Below, piece by piece: positions 49,903 to 57,753 of a stretch of 61,603 nucleotides of DNA; position 1 is the first letter of the stretch; each line of letters starts with the position of its first letter. Origin of the DNA: a virus. The stretch lies in the IMG/VR virus record IMGVR_UViG_3300022885_000015, positions 1 to 61,603 of that record; one strand, written 5' to 3'. The position numbers and the translations under genes were made by a program. Below the pieces are notes generated by a model. That model did not search any database and was not told the DNA's origin. It worked only from the letters and a program-made list of their open reading frames with translations.

Positions 49903-50489
49903 CCAATCGCTTGTTCCGTTAATAAATTTAATTGCACCACAATCGCTATCGCGTAAGCAGTAGCGTGACTGCGCTTGAAGACATAACCATCGCCAGTGGC
50001 ATCCCAAACTTCTTCTTCAATTTTTTCCCATGATTTCCCAACTAAATGCCGTTTTCCGGGTCGTTGTAATGCCAAAGTCATTGCTAGTTGTTCAACTGAT
50101 TTCGGGTGCATTAATTGCAATAGACGGAAATTTTCCTCTCCGTTAACTTGGAATAGTTGGTTAGTGATATCTTGATAACGCAACATATCCCAAATTGGTT
50201 CTTGATCAATAAGTCTTAATAAATGATCTTCATCTTCGATTTGATCCAAACCATAAGCCCGGACATTAAGGAAATCAAACTTAAAATATCCACGTTCTTC
50301 TGCTTCTTGATATGGAATAGTGGATAACCCAGTTATTGGGTCCATTGGTATTTCCTGGAGATAAACCCCAACATTGTGTTTGACAAGCATATTTCCATCT
50401 AACCGGCTTGCAGTGATGTGAGGAATTAATTCCAAAACATTATCTCGACCGCCAAAATCAATGTCAATATCTGTTACCGTTTTTACCAT
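49899..50489 (-). CDS. DnaE-like fragment: part of a DNA polymerase III alpha subunit fold
   Basis: DIDIDFGGRDNVLEL matches the P-D-I-D-I-D-F motif of the polymerase III alpha palm, HNVGVYLQEIP and GYFKFDFLNV the middle, and GYVFKRSHATAYA the F-x-K-S-H-A-x-x-Y motif at the fingers. Only 196 residues are present, so PHP, thumb and C-terminal domains are missing. A stand-alone polymerase is unlikely; it may bind the clamp or nucleotides. Related short forms may exist in other phages, from memory. Confidence 0.7.
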   Translation of the reverse strand: MVKTVTDIDIDFGGRDNVLELIPHITASRLDGNMLVKHNVGVYLQEIPMDPITGLSTIPYQEAEERGYFKFDFLNVRAYGLDQIEDEDHLLRLIDQEPIWDMLRYQDITNQLFQVNGEENFRLLQLMHPKSVEQLAMTLALQRPGKRHLVGKSWEKIEEEVWDATGDGYVFKRSHATAYAIAIVVQLNLLTEQAIG

Positions 50490-50761
50490 CTTGCTGCGCT
50501 TTGTCGTTCTCTCTCTAATACTTTAATTCTATTTTCCATATTACGTATAGTTAACATAGCATTACGTAATTGATTTGTCAATTTCTTTATTTCTCGGTCG
50601 TGTTTTATTACTGTCTCTTGATGCTTTGGATTATCGGTACCAACAACAGTAACAGCTTCTTTGGCTTGAACAAATGGTAGAGGAATTGGATCGGGCTTAG
50701 CCGCCTCAATTTCCTCTTGAGTTCTTTTTTCTTGATATTGCATTTTTTTTAAGTTTGTCAT
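50483..50761 (-). CDS. hypothetical coiled-coil protein (92 aa)
   Basis: Glu/Lys-rich with a long C-terminal helix (IKKLTNQLRNAMLTIRNMEN). Coupled to both neighbours by short overlaps. Possibly a partner of the DnaE-like fragment. Not recognised. Confidence 0.6.
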   Translation of the reverse strand: MTNLKKMQYQEKRTQEEIEAAKPDPIPLPFVQAKEAVTVVGTDNPKHQETVIKHDREIKKLTNQLRNAMLTIRNMENRIKVLERERQSAARW

Positions 50762-51429
50762 AGCCCACTTTCCTTAGCCCAGTCTTTTATCATTATGACA
50801 GCTTCTGGGTCTTCTCTAAATTTACGTTGCCAACTCCTGGGATTGACCATTTTTGATACAATTCCCATTTGTTCATCGCTCATTTTATTTAACAACTCTT
50901 CGGCTGAAGGACAGTTTAACAGTAGCCAGGGGCTTAATCTTCCGGTGTTTATATAACGTATTGCATCACCTGTTTGTATTTGTCGGAAAAAGTCAGTCCA
51001 TTCTTCATAATTTTCCATAGCCCATTGTTGCATGAGTAGAACATTTCTTGCAACTGCGCGTTCAGCTGATTCCCTAGAAGTTTGATGACGAACGAATTCC
51101 ATATATACCTCGTCTCTATGCCATCGATCAACCTTAACAGTTCCTTTGATTAAAAAATCAATAAATGAGTCAATTTCAATGGCCCGAATATCAATACAAT
51201 GCCTTCCAAATTTTGTAAATACTATGTAAAAAGTTGATTGCATAAAATCTTCGTACGTCTTCTCCTTTTTATATCCATTCATTTTATACCATCTCTGGAA
51301 TGACATAAAACCAATTTTTACATATTGCTCATCTCGATTCATCCATCTGCGTTTCTTTTCACAAACATGAACCATTAATGTTCGTTCTTTCACAAACGAT
51401 TTTTTACAAAATTCACAAGTGTATGACAT
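50758..51429 (-). CDS. zinc-finger protein of T4-like marine phages (223 aa)
   Basis: CEFCKKSFVKERTLMVHVC at the N-terminus is a C2-HC finger. The rest is helical with DFMQSTFYIVFTKFGRHCID and SWQRKFREDPEAVIMIKDWA. Similar proteins are found in cyanophage genomes, as I recall, without assigned function. Replication-gene context suggests DNA binding. Confidence 0.65.
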   Translation of the reverse strand: MSYTCEFCKKSFVKERTLMVHVCEKKRRWMNRDEQYVKIGFMSFQRWYKMNGYKKEKTYEDFMQSTFYIVFTKFGRHCIDIRAIEIDSFIDFLIKGTVKVDRWHRDEVYMEFVRHQTSRESAERAVARNVLLMQQWAMENYEEWTDFFRQIQTGDAIRYINTGRLSPWLLLNCPSAEELLNKMSDEQMGIVSKMVNPRSWQRKFREDPEAVIMIKDWAKESGL

Positions 51430-51446
51430 GGTTTTTTACTGCAAAA

Positions 51447-52082
51447 TTATTCGGATTCGTCATCTTCATCTCTAGATTTAATATAATCACGCATTTCTTT
51501 CACATATGTTTTTACTTTTGCTGCATCCATTGCGGAATCTTCACATATATCTTGAACATCTTTGGCCGACATATTATTTCGAACTAAATCAATTTCATCG
51601 CCATTTGCCAATGGGTATAATTTATGCAATAATTCATCTAGTTTCGGTGTGGTGCTCATCTTTCCTGGATTAATCCAAACATGTTGGCTATTTCGATTCG
51701 GAGAAAAGCTCGAACTATTCACAGTTCTTCCAATATAGGCCAGTAGTCTCCATGCCATATCTGGTTTACCAATAATTGACCAAAGACTCAAGTTAATCAT
51801 TTCATTTACGAGTATCAAATAATCTTCAGTAACTGCATTATCAGATAATCGTTGTGGCCATGCACCCTTACCATCACCCTTTTTACGCCCTTGACTCTTT
51901 GCTTCATTCCAATCAACTTCACTGTCTGCATAGGAAGCCATATATTGCACAAGAATAAAAGGAGGAATCTTCTTTCTATCATCTTCCTCTAAACGGTTCC
52001 AATACTCTAAATCACCCCTGTCTAATGCAGCCAATGCTTCCATATATGGGTTTTTATTTGTATTTTTCACTGTTTTAGCCAT
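51447..52082 (-). CDS. probable clamp-loader small subunit, gp62-like
   Basis: ATG at 52080-52082 with GGAG upstream; a TTG at 52094 is in frame. Size (211 aa against 187 in T4) and the pattern PPFILVQYMASYAD, LILVNEMINLSLWSIIGKPD, MAWRLLAYIGR recall gp62 proteins, which pair with gp44 to load the sliding clamp. The match is weak and by pattern only. gp44, gp45 and the polymerase are not in the window. Confidence 0.5.
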   Translation of the reverse strand: MAKTVKNTNKNPYMEALAALDRGDLEYWNRLEEDDRKKIPPFILVQYMASYADSEVDWNEAKSQGRKKGDGKGAWPQRLSDNAVTEDYLILVNEMINLSLWSIIGKPDMAWRLLAYIGRTVNSSSFSPNRNSQHVWINPGKMSTTPKLDELLHKLYPLANGDEIDLVRNNMSAKDVQDICEDSAMDAAKVKTYVKEMRDYIKSRDEDDESE

Positions 52083-52106
52083 GTAAATCTCCAATTACCA
52101 CTATGT

Positions 52107-52135
52107 AGTATAAATATAAGTAATAAGTAATTCAA
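52107..52135 (-). promoter_or_regulatory. sigma70-like promoter
   Basis: TTGAAT (52130-52135), 17 nt spacer, TATACT (52107-52112), minus strand, 25 bases before the clamp-loader candidate and the run of genes after it. Confidence 0.65.
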
Positions 52136-52230
52136 TATTTCTTCCGAATGATGTTTTACCGAGCACCAAGTTGGAAGTAAAACTCGACCATCGGTATAAG
52201 ATAAAACAGAACAATTTCTTAAACAAGTTT

Positions 52231-52253
52231 GAAGCGGGGTAATACCCCGCTTC
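52231..52253. terminator. hairpin terminator
   Basis: GAAGCGGGGT and ACCCCGCTTC form a perfect 10-bp stem around a 3-base loop, 18 bases after the stop at 52272. The T-rich side (CATTCGTTTTT) is on the plus strand, so it may act in both directions. Confidence 0.65.
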
Positions 52254-52271
52254 ATTCGTTTTTATACAATG

Positions 52272-52811
52272 TTATACAATGACTTTACCGATGTCTAAAC
52301 TGTCTGATAACTTATTGATATCTTTAACAATATAAAAGCATTCCGGGCTTAATTTAGGCTCAGGTCCCTTCGTCATGGGCCATTGTTTCTTTTCACCTAG
52401 TGGTATTGGTAAAATATGACCAAACTTCAATTTTGGGAAATGCCATTTGATATCTGGGAAAATATCCAGTATAGCCAACTGTTGAAAATCGGGCATATAT
52501 GATGATATTGGATTAAAAGTAAATACATCAAAATCCCGGTCATTAATTTTAATAATCTCTAAGATTTCCAAATCACCTAAATGTTTATCCCCAATTATAA
52601 GAGACCAATCAAGAGGAACTTGTACTTGATACGGCCCAATTTGTAAAAGGGCTGCGGGTGACCTAAACGTATCCATAAATAGCATTGGGACGAAATAAAA
52701 ATCAACATCAGCAGCATTAGAATAATCAAGCACGCAATAGTTCAATTCGTTAACTTCTTCAGGTAAGTTGTTCATTTCATAAACATCATTTTCGTTTGTT
52801 AGAATTCTCAT
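52272..52811 (-). CDS. conserved phage hypothetical protein (179 aa)
   Basis: ADVDFYFVPMLFMDTF, AALLQIGPYQVQVPLDWSLI and KWHFPKLKFGHILPIPLGE show a beta-rich, aromatic protein. Similar proteins occur in T4-like marine phages in my memory, with no known role. Last gene of the uvsW unit, ending in a strong hairpin. Confidence 0.65.
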   Translation of the reverse strand: MRILTNENDVYEMNNLPEEVNELNYCVLDYSNAADVDFYFVPMLFMDTFRSPAALLQIGPYQVQVPLDWSLIIGDKHLGDLEILEIIKINDRDFDVFTFNPISSYMPDFQQLAILDIFPDIKWHFPKLKFGHILPIPLGEKKQWPMTKGPEPKLSPECFYIVKDINKLSDSLDIGKVIV

Positions 52812-52813
52812 TA

Positions 52814-53374
52814 TTATTTTTTACCCTTTGTATCAAATAAGTCCGGATTAACATTTACAAAATACCTAATGTTATCACCGAGGTTAATATAAAGCTCTGC
52901 ATCAAAATCAAGTGGTGGGTAGGTCCCATCCATATCTTCAGTAATATAATAATCATTATATCGAGCAGGCAGGTGGTTTGGATTGACCGTACTGAAATCA
53001 AAAACCATATTATGAGATAAACAATTTACTAGGATTCTAGTGAATTGATACCAAGGACGATTTTGCATCCTATCCAATTGACCACACTCGTCAAGATAAT
53101 TTTTTGTTAGGCGGAAGTTTTCTTTTAAATATCCCCTTGCTGCGGTAACAATTGCAATGTCTCTAATATGTTCTTCATAATCAGAATATTGATCCAAAAA
53201 CATTGTTTTAAAATTTTTCGATCCGGTGCTCATCCCAACAGTAACATCTCCTCGATCAGGTATATCTTGTAGTGCTGATAAAGAAAACAAAGAATACCAC
53301 AGTACCAAATAATTTGTATATAAATGGTCCACTAATCTTGCGTTCGATGGGTCTTCAATATATTTTTCTGTCAT
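52814..53374 (-). CDS. hypothetical protein (186 aa)
   Basis: LWYSLFSLSALQDIPDRGDV and DIAIVTAARGYLKENFRLTK suggest a helical core; the acidic end includes TEDMDGTYPPLDFDAELYIN. The ATG overlaps the helicase C-half stop. Not recognised. Confidence 0.6.
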   Translation of the reverse strand: MTEKYIEDPSNARLVDHLYTNYLVLWYSLFSLSALQDIPDRGDVTVGMSTGSKNFKTMFLDQYSDYEEHIRDIAIVTAARGYLKENFRLTKNYLDECGQLDRMQNRPWYQFTRILVNCLSHNMVFDFSTVNPNHLPARYNDYYITEDMDGTYPPLDFDAELYINLGDNIRYFVNVNPDLFDTKGKK

Positions 53375-54207
53375 ATTTTAACTTTGGTTACACGAAAAGG
53401 GTACCCAGCATCTTTATAAAAACGTTTTCTAGCTGTTAAATGTCTCTTACTGAATTTACAACTAGATGTTATATCATAAATTTGAACATAATCCTTATCT
53501 TTTGCTTTACGTAGTCCGCGACCAATGCTTTGAATAACCCGGACAAAGGATTTGCCAGGCTCAAACAAGAACAAATTAAAGATACGCGGTATGTTAATTC
53601 CAACGGCTGCAACTCCATAAGTTGCAATGATTACTTTACCATCTTCCAACGATACTGCATCATACTCGTCTTTTCGATCAACGCTTTTGACTTTGCCTGA
53701 TATAAACACTGAATCTGGAATTGCTGCTTGTAACGCTTCACCCGTCGCTATCTTATTTACAAGAATTAAAGAATTGCCATCTTTAGAAATATTTTCAACA
53801 AATTTTGAGACCCAATCTAAACGGTTGGGGTTTTCTGATAAGAATTTTTGCTCTGAATGATAATCACCAAATACTTGCTGATCTTGAAGTTGACAAATCT
53901 CAACATGACAGTTTGAAAGAACACCCATGTCTTGAAGATCTTTTGCTGCTAGGCTTCCAACGACTGGGCCAATACTTGAAAGAATTGAAAGGAATTCGTG
54001 ATCTTCTTTTGGAATGGTCCCGGTTAACCCCCAACGAATTGGACAATCCTTGAATGCAGATGTTAGAAGACCTTTTAGAACATCAGCCTTTGCCATGTGA
54101 CAATTTGAAACAACTGCTCCTTCAACAATATAATTATGATCATTTTCGATTTCTAAATTATATACGGTTTCTGGTTTTTCAATAATTTTTGTAGAAACTA
54201 ATTTCAT
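53371..54207 (-). CDS. uvsW: UvsW-like helicase, C-terminal half with C-intein
   Basis: Residues 1-35 are a C-intein: VYNLEIENDHNYIVEGAVVS then the terminal Asn35. The extein starts at Cys36, CHMAKADVLKGL, completing the DECH box begun in the gene at 55117-56145. Helicase motifs follow: GLTGTIP (III), SLILVNKIATGEAL (IV), YGVAAVGINIP (V) and VIQSIGRGLRK (VI). Protein trans-splicing would give a helicase of 244 + 243 = 487 residues, close to T4 UvsW. UvsW is an SF2 branch-migration helicase that resolves R-loops and stalled forks. The ATG overlaps the endonuclease stop. Confidence 0.92.
   Translation of the reverse strand: MKLVSTKIIEKPETVYNLEIENDHNYIVEGAVVSNCHMAKADVLKGLLTSAFKDCPIRWGLTGTIPKEDHEFLSILSSIGPVVGSLAAKDLQDMGVLSNCHVEICQLQDQQVFGDYHSEQKFLSENPNRLDWVSKFVENISKDGNSLILVNKIATGEALQAAIPDSVFISGKVKSVDRKDEYDAVSLEDGKVIIATYGVAAVGINIPRIFNLFLFEPGKSFVRVIQSIGRGLRKAKDKDYVQIYDITSSCKFSKRHLTARKRFYKDAGYPFRVTKVKI
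54103..54207 (-). other. C-terminal half of a split intein (35 codons)
   Basis: Blocks F and G are present: NLEIENDHNYIVEG and VVSN followed by Cys. The penultimate Ser instead of His is also seen in DnaE-type split inteins. Its ATG is the start of the downstream half gene. Confidence 0.9.
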
Positions 54208-55097
54208 CTAATATTACCAATTTTAGTTAATGTTTTTTCATCAAACAACGAAAAATTAATTTTTGTTTTATCTATTTTTTGAAGATAATCTTCATCAGCT
54301 ATTATCATTTCATAATTATTATTATAACACCATTCTTTTAATGCTTCTATTTTCTCATAGCAATTTTGTAATTGTGATTTTGGTTTTACTTCGATTGCCT
54401 TTTTAGTAGAATGATTTACAAAATCAACTATATAAATTCGCTCAACACCATTTATATTGTATGGTATTCGAAGAGTTTCATATTCTGCCGCCTGATCACT
54501 AGCATGATAAAGTGCTTCCCATGAGCTTCTATATTTATTACCATCATAATGCGAATCCCAATGAGTATTTCTATTATTACTATTAGGTGTAAATTCACCA
54601 TTTTTGATTTTATTTTTCATTAGTTCGCTTCGATAACTCTTATCAAATTCTGACATTTTCTTACCATACATTCCATTATGTTTTCCTGAATTAGCTTTAC
54701 TTATTTTTTCTCTGGTTTGTTTGGTACATGGAAATGAATATGGATAATTACCTTGAGTATCTTTGTTCCAAGGTATGCCAGTGTTAAGATTTTTCTTTAT
54801 TAAATCACCATGCTTTTCTTGACATTTCTTACCACCAACAGATGCTGATTTAGATTTTGCTTCATGTAATGCGTTTTTAGCTAAATTTTCATTACCGGAA
54901 TATATTAAATCAAATCTGGTAATATATTCAATAGATTCATTCATTACCCGACGTTTACATTTTCTAACTTCCGGAATTGTGATAATCTCAACTCCATTAG
55001 TAAGCATTATTTGTTTGTTGATATATTTGGCTTGTAATATTTGATTATGTTTCATTAATAATTGATTAAATCTGATTATATTAAATTTTTTTGGCAT
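54204..55097 (-). CDS. intein-associated free-standing homing endonuclease
   Basis: At 297 residues and Lys/Asn rich, the protein contains an NUMOD3-like SGKHNGMYGKK at 137-147. The C-terminal nuclease-like region reads YRSSWEALYHA (E194), IYIVDFVNHS (D225) and KAIEVKPKS (E236-x-K238), a PD-(D/E)xK-like or Vsr-like arrangement. Lying between the two intein-bearing half genes, it matches the fractured-gene organisation described for metagenomic phages. A CATAAATA box precedes it, so it may be late-expressed. Confidence 0.85.
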   Translation of the reverse strand: MPKKFNIIRFNQLLMKHNQILQAKYINKQIMLTNGVEIITIPEVRKCKRRVMNESIEYITRFDLIYSGNENLAKNALHEAKSKSASVGGKKCQEKHGDLIKKNLNTGIPWNKDTQGNYPYSFPCTKQTREKISKANSGKHNGMYGKKMSEFDKSYRSELMKNKIKNGEFTPNSNNRNTHWDSHYDGNKYRSSWEALYHASDQAAEYETLRIPYNINGVERIYIVDFVNHSTKKAIEVKPKSQLQNCYEKIEALKEWCYNNNYEMIIADEDYLQKIDKTKINFSLFDEKTLTKIGNIR

Positions 55098-55116
55098 AAA
55101 TACATCTCCTTTAGCT

Positions 55117-55413
55117 TTATGTATTTATGTCAATAATGGTTAGATGTTCATTTAATTCATCGGCCCTAATCCAGCCTTTATTTGTTAGGAATTTGTGATT
55201 AGCTGTAACTTTAATTATTTTACCATTATCAAATACAAGTTCAAGCATTTCTTCCTTAGATGAATTTGTTAAATTTTCATATATTTGTTTAACAACATCG
55301 TTTTTGAATAATTTCTCTTTTTCATCATAATTAACAACAATATCTCCCGATTTAATATCTTTTATAGGTATATATCCATTTGGGGTTAATACCAACGAAT
55401 CCCCGTGAAAACA
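55117..55413 (-). other. N-terminal half of a split intein (98 codons)
   Basis: Block A is CFHGDSLVLTPNGYIPIKDI and block B is GKIIKVTANHKFLTNKGW with the T-x-x-H signature. Cys codon at 55411-55413. The insertion point is between Glu and Cys of the helicase DECH box. Confidence 0.9.
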
Positions 55414-56145
55414 TTCATCAACAATAATAGTTTGAACATTGTTGAGGAAATCGTTTAGTTCTTCATCGGTTAGGGCCAATTTATTTTTAGATTTTTTATC
55501 AAGAACCGACAATGATTGCCATGTACAAATAGTATGAGTTTTATTCCATTCTTTTCTGTCACCAAAAAATACACCAACATCAAGTCCAAGGTTGATATAA
55601 TCAGCTTCTGTCTGTGTGACTAGATCCTTATTTGGGACAACAACAATTGTTCTTCCATATGGTTCACAAAGTTTTGAAAGAGCCGCCGTTATGATCGTCT
55701 TACCGGAGCCGGTGGCAATCTCTTGTAAACTCTGTGGGTTGCGCAAGAACGCATCAATAACATCTGCTTGGTAATCCCGTAGAATGATTGGTTCTCCCTC
55801 ATTCATATGACCTTTTGGCCATAATGTATCGGAGAACATATCAACCGTTGCCTTTGGAAATTCTAGTTCAAGACTAGCCCGCTGATCCTCAATTTTAATT
55901 TCATAACCTTCATCCATAATTATGGGAAGGACACGGTCAAGAAGGTTGAAGAAAGTACGACCACCTGTTGTGGCTAAGCTTATAGTGCCATCCCATCTAC
56001 CAAGCTTGAAGCTTGGTGTGTGACGTGCATAAGGGACAAAGAATTTTAGTTCTGTTACAACTTTCCGCCTTGTTGCTGGATCTAAATTGTTGAACTTAAT
56101 GTTGACTTCATCTTCAATTACTAGTGTGCATTGGTCTTTTGCCAT
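55117..56145 (-). CDS. uvsW: UvsW-like helicase, N-terminal half with N-intein
   Basis: ATG at 56143-56145 (MAKDQCTLVIEDEVNIKFNN); the frame is open to 56202. Residues 1-244 are the N-extein with LRDYQADVIDAFL (Q motif), TGSGKT (Walker A, in EIATGSGKTIITAAL) and TIIVDE, the start of the DECH box. Cys245 begins a 98-residue N-intein. The gene stops right after the intein half, 19 bases before the endonuclease gene. On its own this half lacks motifs III to VI. Confidence 0.92.
   Translation of the reverse strand: MAKDQCTLVIEDEVNIKFNNLDPATRRKVVTELKFFVPYARHTPSFKLGRWDGTISLATTGGRTFFNLLDRVLPIIMDEGYEIKIEDQRASLELEFPKATVDMFSDTLWPKGHMNEGEPIILRDYQADVIDAFLRNPQSLQEIATGSGKTIITAALSKLCEPYGRTIVVVPNKDLVTQTEADYINLGLDVGVFFGDRKEWNKTHTICTWQSLSVLDKKSKNKLALTDEELNDFLNNVQTIIVDECFHGDSLVLTPNGYIPIKDIKSGDIVVNYDEKEKLFKNDVVKQIYENLTNSSKEEMLELVFDNGKIIKVTANHKFLTNKGWIRADELNEHLTIIDINT
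55122..55129 (-). promoter_or_regulatory. candidate late promoter of the endonuclease
   Basis: CATAAATA on the minus strand inside the last codons of the N-half, 25 bases before the endonuclease ATG. It could also drive the C-half of the helicase. Confidence 0.5.
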
Positions 56146-56180
56146 TACTTTGTTTATTAGCCTTGTTATTATTATTACTA

Positions 56181-56188
56181 TATTTACT
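56181..56188 (-). promoter_or_regulatory. candidate promoter box of the helicase N-half
   Basis: AGTAAATA within TATACTATAGTAAATATAG on the minus strand, 36 bases before the ATG. T4 uvsW is late, so this is plausible, but the region is A+T-rich. Confidence 0.35.
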
Positions 56189-56259
56189 ATAGTATAAAAC
56201 AAGTAATGGTTTCAATATAATTTAACGAGTACTTGGTATTACCTGCGCTGATTAATAAT

Positions 56260-57063
56260 TTAAGTATATCTATCTGTATATAAACGTATGATTTCAGAAT
56301 ATGAGATGCTTGGATTTCCAGCAGTATTATATTTAACTTCATCGAAGTTTAATTCGTTGAATCTAGAAATAATAAGTTGTTTATCAATCTTTGAGCGGAT
56401 ATAATAATGACTAGTTTTCCCCCATTTTAGAAGATTGTCTGTTTTTAATGTTCCAGCGCGCGCGCCAACGCGCTGAAAAATAAAATCTGCTAGGGAAACA
56501 TCATCAACCCTCTCAAAATCGGTATGATAAGAAATAGGGGGGATAATTTTCCGTTTCGTTGTAGCTTTCTGCCAAATTTGGAAACAGCATGGTACATTAT
56601 ATGGATTATCATTAAATATAAATGAATTCTCCGGCAATTCCTTATCATATATAAGATGCATGTTTAAACTTAATTTATTATGTAACGAAACTTTACGAAA
56701 TGTTTTAGGGACCACAAAACATATATAATTAGAAAATTCAGAACATTTATTAAAAAATTTAATTGCTAAACTTGCATTTTTACCAAATGGAGGATTTCCA
56801 ATTGTTATATAACTTAAAAATGGATTTGGTTTAAACTCAAAGAAATCTTGTTTAACTATATCGTTGAATTTTGGCTCGATATCTAAACCAAGTCTTTGTT
56901 TTTCAGGAAATAATTTGAAAAAAGATCCTGATCCGGCCGACGGTTCCAATATAATATCGTAATCATTAAAATCGGTAATATAGTTTTTAGATATATTGTA
57001 CAATTCCAAAGAAATTGATTCTTTCGTATAAAATTGATCTAAATCTCTTGACGTCATATGCAA
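56260..57063 (-). CDS. DNA adenine methyltransferase
   Basis: DIILEPSAGSGSFFKL is motif I (SAM binding) and ITIGNPPFGKN is motif IV with the N-P-P-F of N6-adenine methyltransferases; DQFYTKESI is the N-terminal Y-T-K element. Length 267 fits a solitary enzyme, and no restriction partner is seen. It probably protects phage DNA or marks it. The start is TTG at 57061-57063 with GGGAG six bases upstream; an ATG follows two codons later. A GC-rich hairpin, CAGCGCG...CGCGCTG, lies in the coding sequence near 56453-56476. Confidence 0.87.
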   Translation of the reverse strand: MHMTSRDLDQFYTKESISLELYNISKNYITDFNDYDIILEPSAGSGSFFKLFPEKQRLGLDIEPKFNDIVKQDFFEFKPNPFLSYITIGNPPFGKNASLAIKFFNKCSEFSNYICFVVPKTFRKVSLHNKLSLNMHLIYDKELPENSFIFNDNPYNVPCCFQIWQKATTKRKIIPPISYHTDFERVDDVSLADFIFQRVGARAGTLKTDNLLKWGKTSHYYIRSKIDKQLIISRFNELNFDEVKYNTAGNPSISYSEIIRLYTDRYT

Positions 57064-57086
57064 ATATTGCTCCCTTTATTTTTGTA

Positions 57087-57094
57087 TATTTAGT
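57087..57094 (-). promoter_or_regulatory. candidate late promoter box
   Basis: ACTAAATA followed by TACAAAAA on the minus strand, 24 bases before the methyltransferase start; overlaps the stop of the gene upstream. Confidence 0.35.
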
Positions 57095-57536
57095 TATTAA
57101 ACAAATAGGATCGGTCATTGAACTTAATTTGACATTGAGGGAAATCTCTAACTAAATCTCGACCTTTTTTGAAAATAACACGAACGGTTGGCAAATCATA
57201 TACACTACAGCATATATAAGTTATTTCTTGGGCATGTATGTGTGATTTTTCTATATCAAATTTTCTACCTTGACCAATCTGATTACTTGGCATAAACTTC
57301 AAACCATTAAATGTGAAACATTTTTGGTCGTATTTAAAATTAAAAGAATCTATATGGTCATATCCTTTTTTATCAACATGTACAAGTTCCGGGAACCATT
57401 TTTCAAGTAATTTTTCTAAAAAATGACTTGATACTCGACCATCGGACAATATATTAAATACTTCTTCCCGACTAAGATATGCGAATTGTATATTTTCTAA
57501 ACTAAATTCAAATACTTTATTACATTCTATATTCAT
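57090..57536 (-). CDS. hypothetical protein (148 aa)
   Basis: ATG at 57534-57536 with AAAGG upstream; the frame is open to 57599. LSREEVFNILSDGRVSSHFL then FTFNGLKFMPSNQIGQGRKF suggest an alpha/beta protein. Paired with the methyltransferase behind one promoter, so it may be a partner such as a regulator or target-recognition protein. Not recognised. Confidence 0.6.
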   Translation of the reverse strand: MNIECNKVFEFSLENIQFAYLSREEVFNILSDGRVSSHFLEKLLEKWFPELVHVDKKGYDHIDSFNFKYDQKCFTFNGLKFMPSNQIGQGRKFDIEKSHIHAQEITYICCSVYDLPTVRVIFKKGRDLVRDFPQCQIKFNDRSYLFNN

Positions 57537-57570
57537 TATTATTTCCTTTATTAATTTATTATTAGGAAAT

Positions 57571-57599
57571 AATAACACGAATACTATTACTCTTGTCAA
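57571..57599 (-). promoter_or_regulatory. weak sigma70-like promoter
   Basis: TTGACA (57594-57599), 17 nt spacer, GTTATT (57571-57576), minus strand, before the methyltransferase pair. The rest of the 217-base gap holds only the terminator of the upstream gene. Confidence 0.5.
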
Positions 57600-57704
57600 A
57601 TTTAAAGTAATTAATTCAATAATTAGGGTAGTTTATAATATACTTTATTTATTACTAGGATACAGCAATTTAATAATTATTTGGTATTACTTGGAATTTT
57701 AGTC

Positions 57705-57727
57705 AAAAAATAAGCCCTTTCGGGCCC
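57705..57727 (-). terminator. rho-independent terminator
   Basis: On the minus strand GCCC-GAAA-GGGC is followed by TTATTTTTT, 26 bases after the stop at 57754. Confidence 0.75.
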
Positions 57728-57753
57728 ATCTTTCTTATTATATCTTCAGACTT

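Noticed and set aside
51447-52082. Possible late sigma factor (gp55) among the unknown 180-215 residue genes.
   Set aside because: None shows sigma region 2 patterns; the gp62-like reading fits this one better, and the late factor is probably outside the window.
52067-52255. Minus-strand 62-codon ORF between the terminator and the clamp-loader candidate.
   Set aside because: It covers the hairpin terminator and a promoter, has no ribosome site and overlaps the next gene start.
56234-57690. TTGGTATTAC repeated on both sides of the methyltransferase pair (56234 and 57681), possible insertion footprints.
   Set aside because: Ten bases in A+T-rich DNA can recur by chance, and no integrase, transposase or longer repeat is present.
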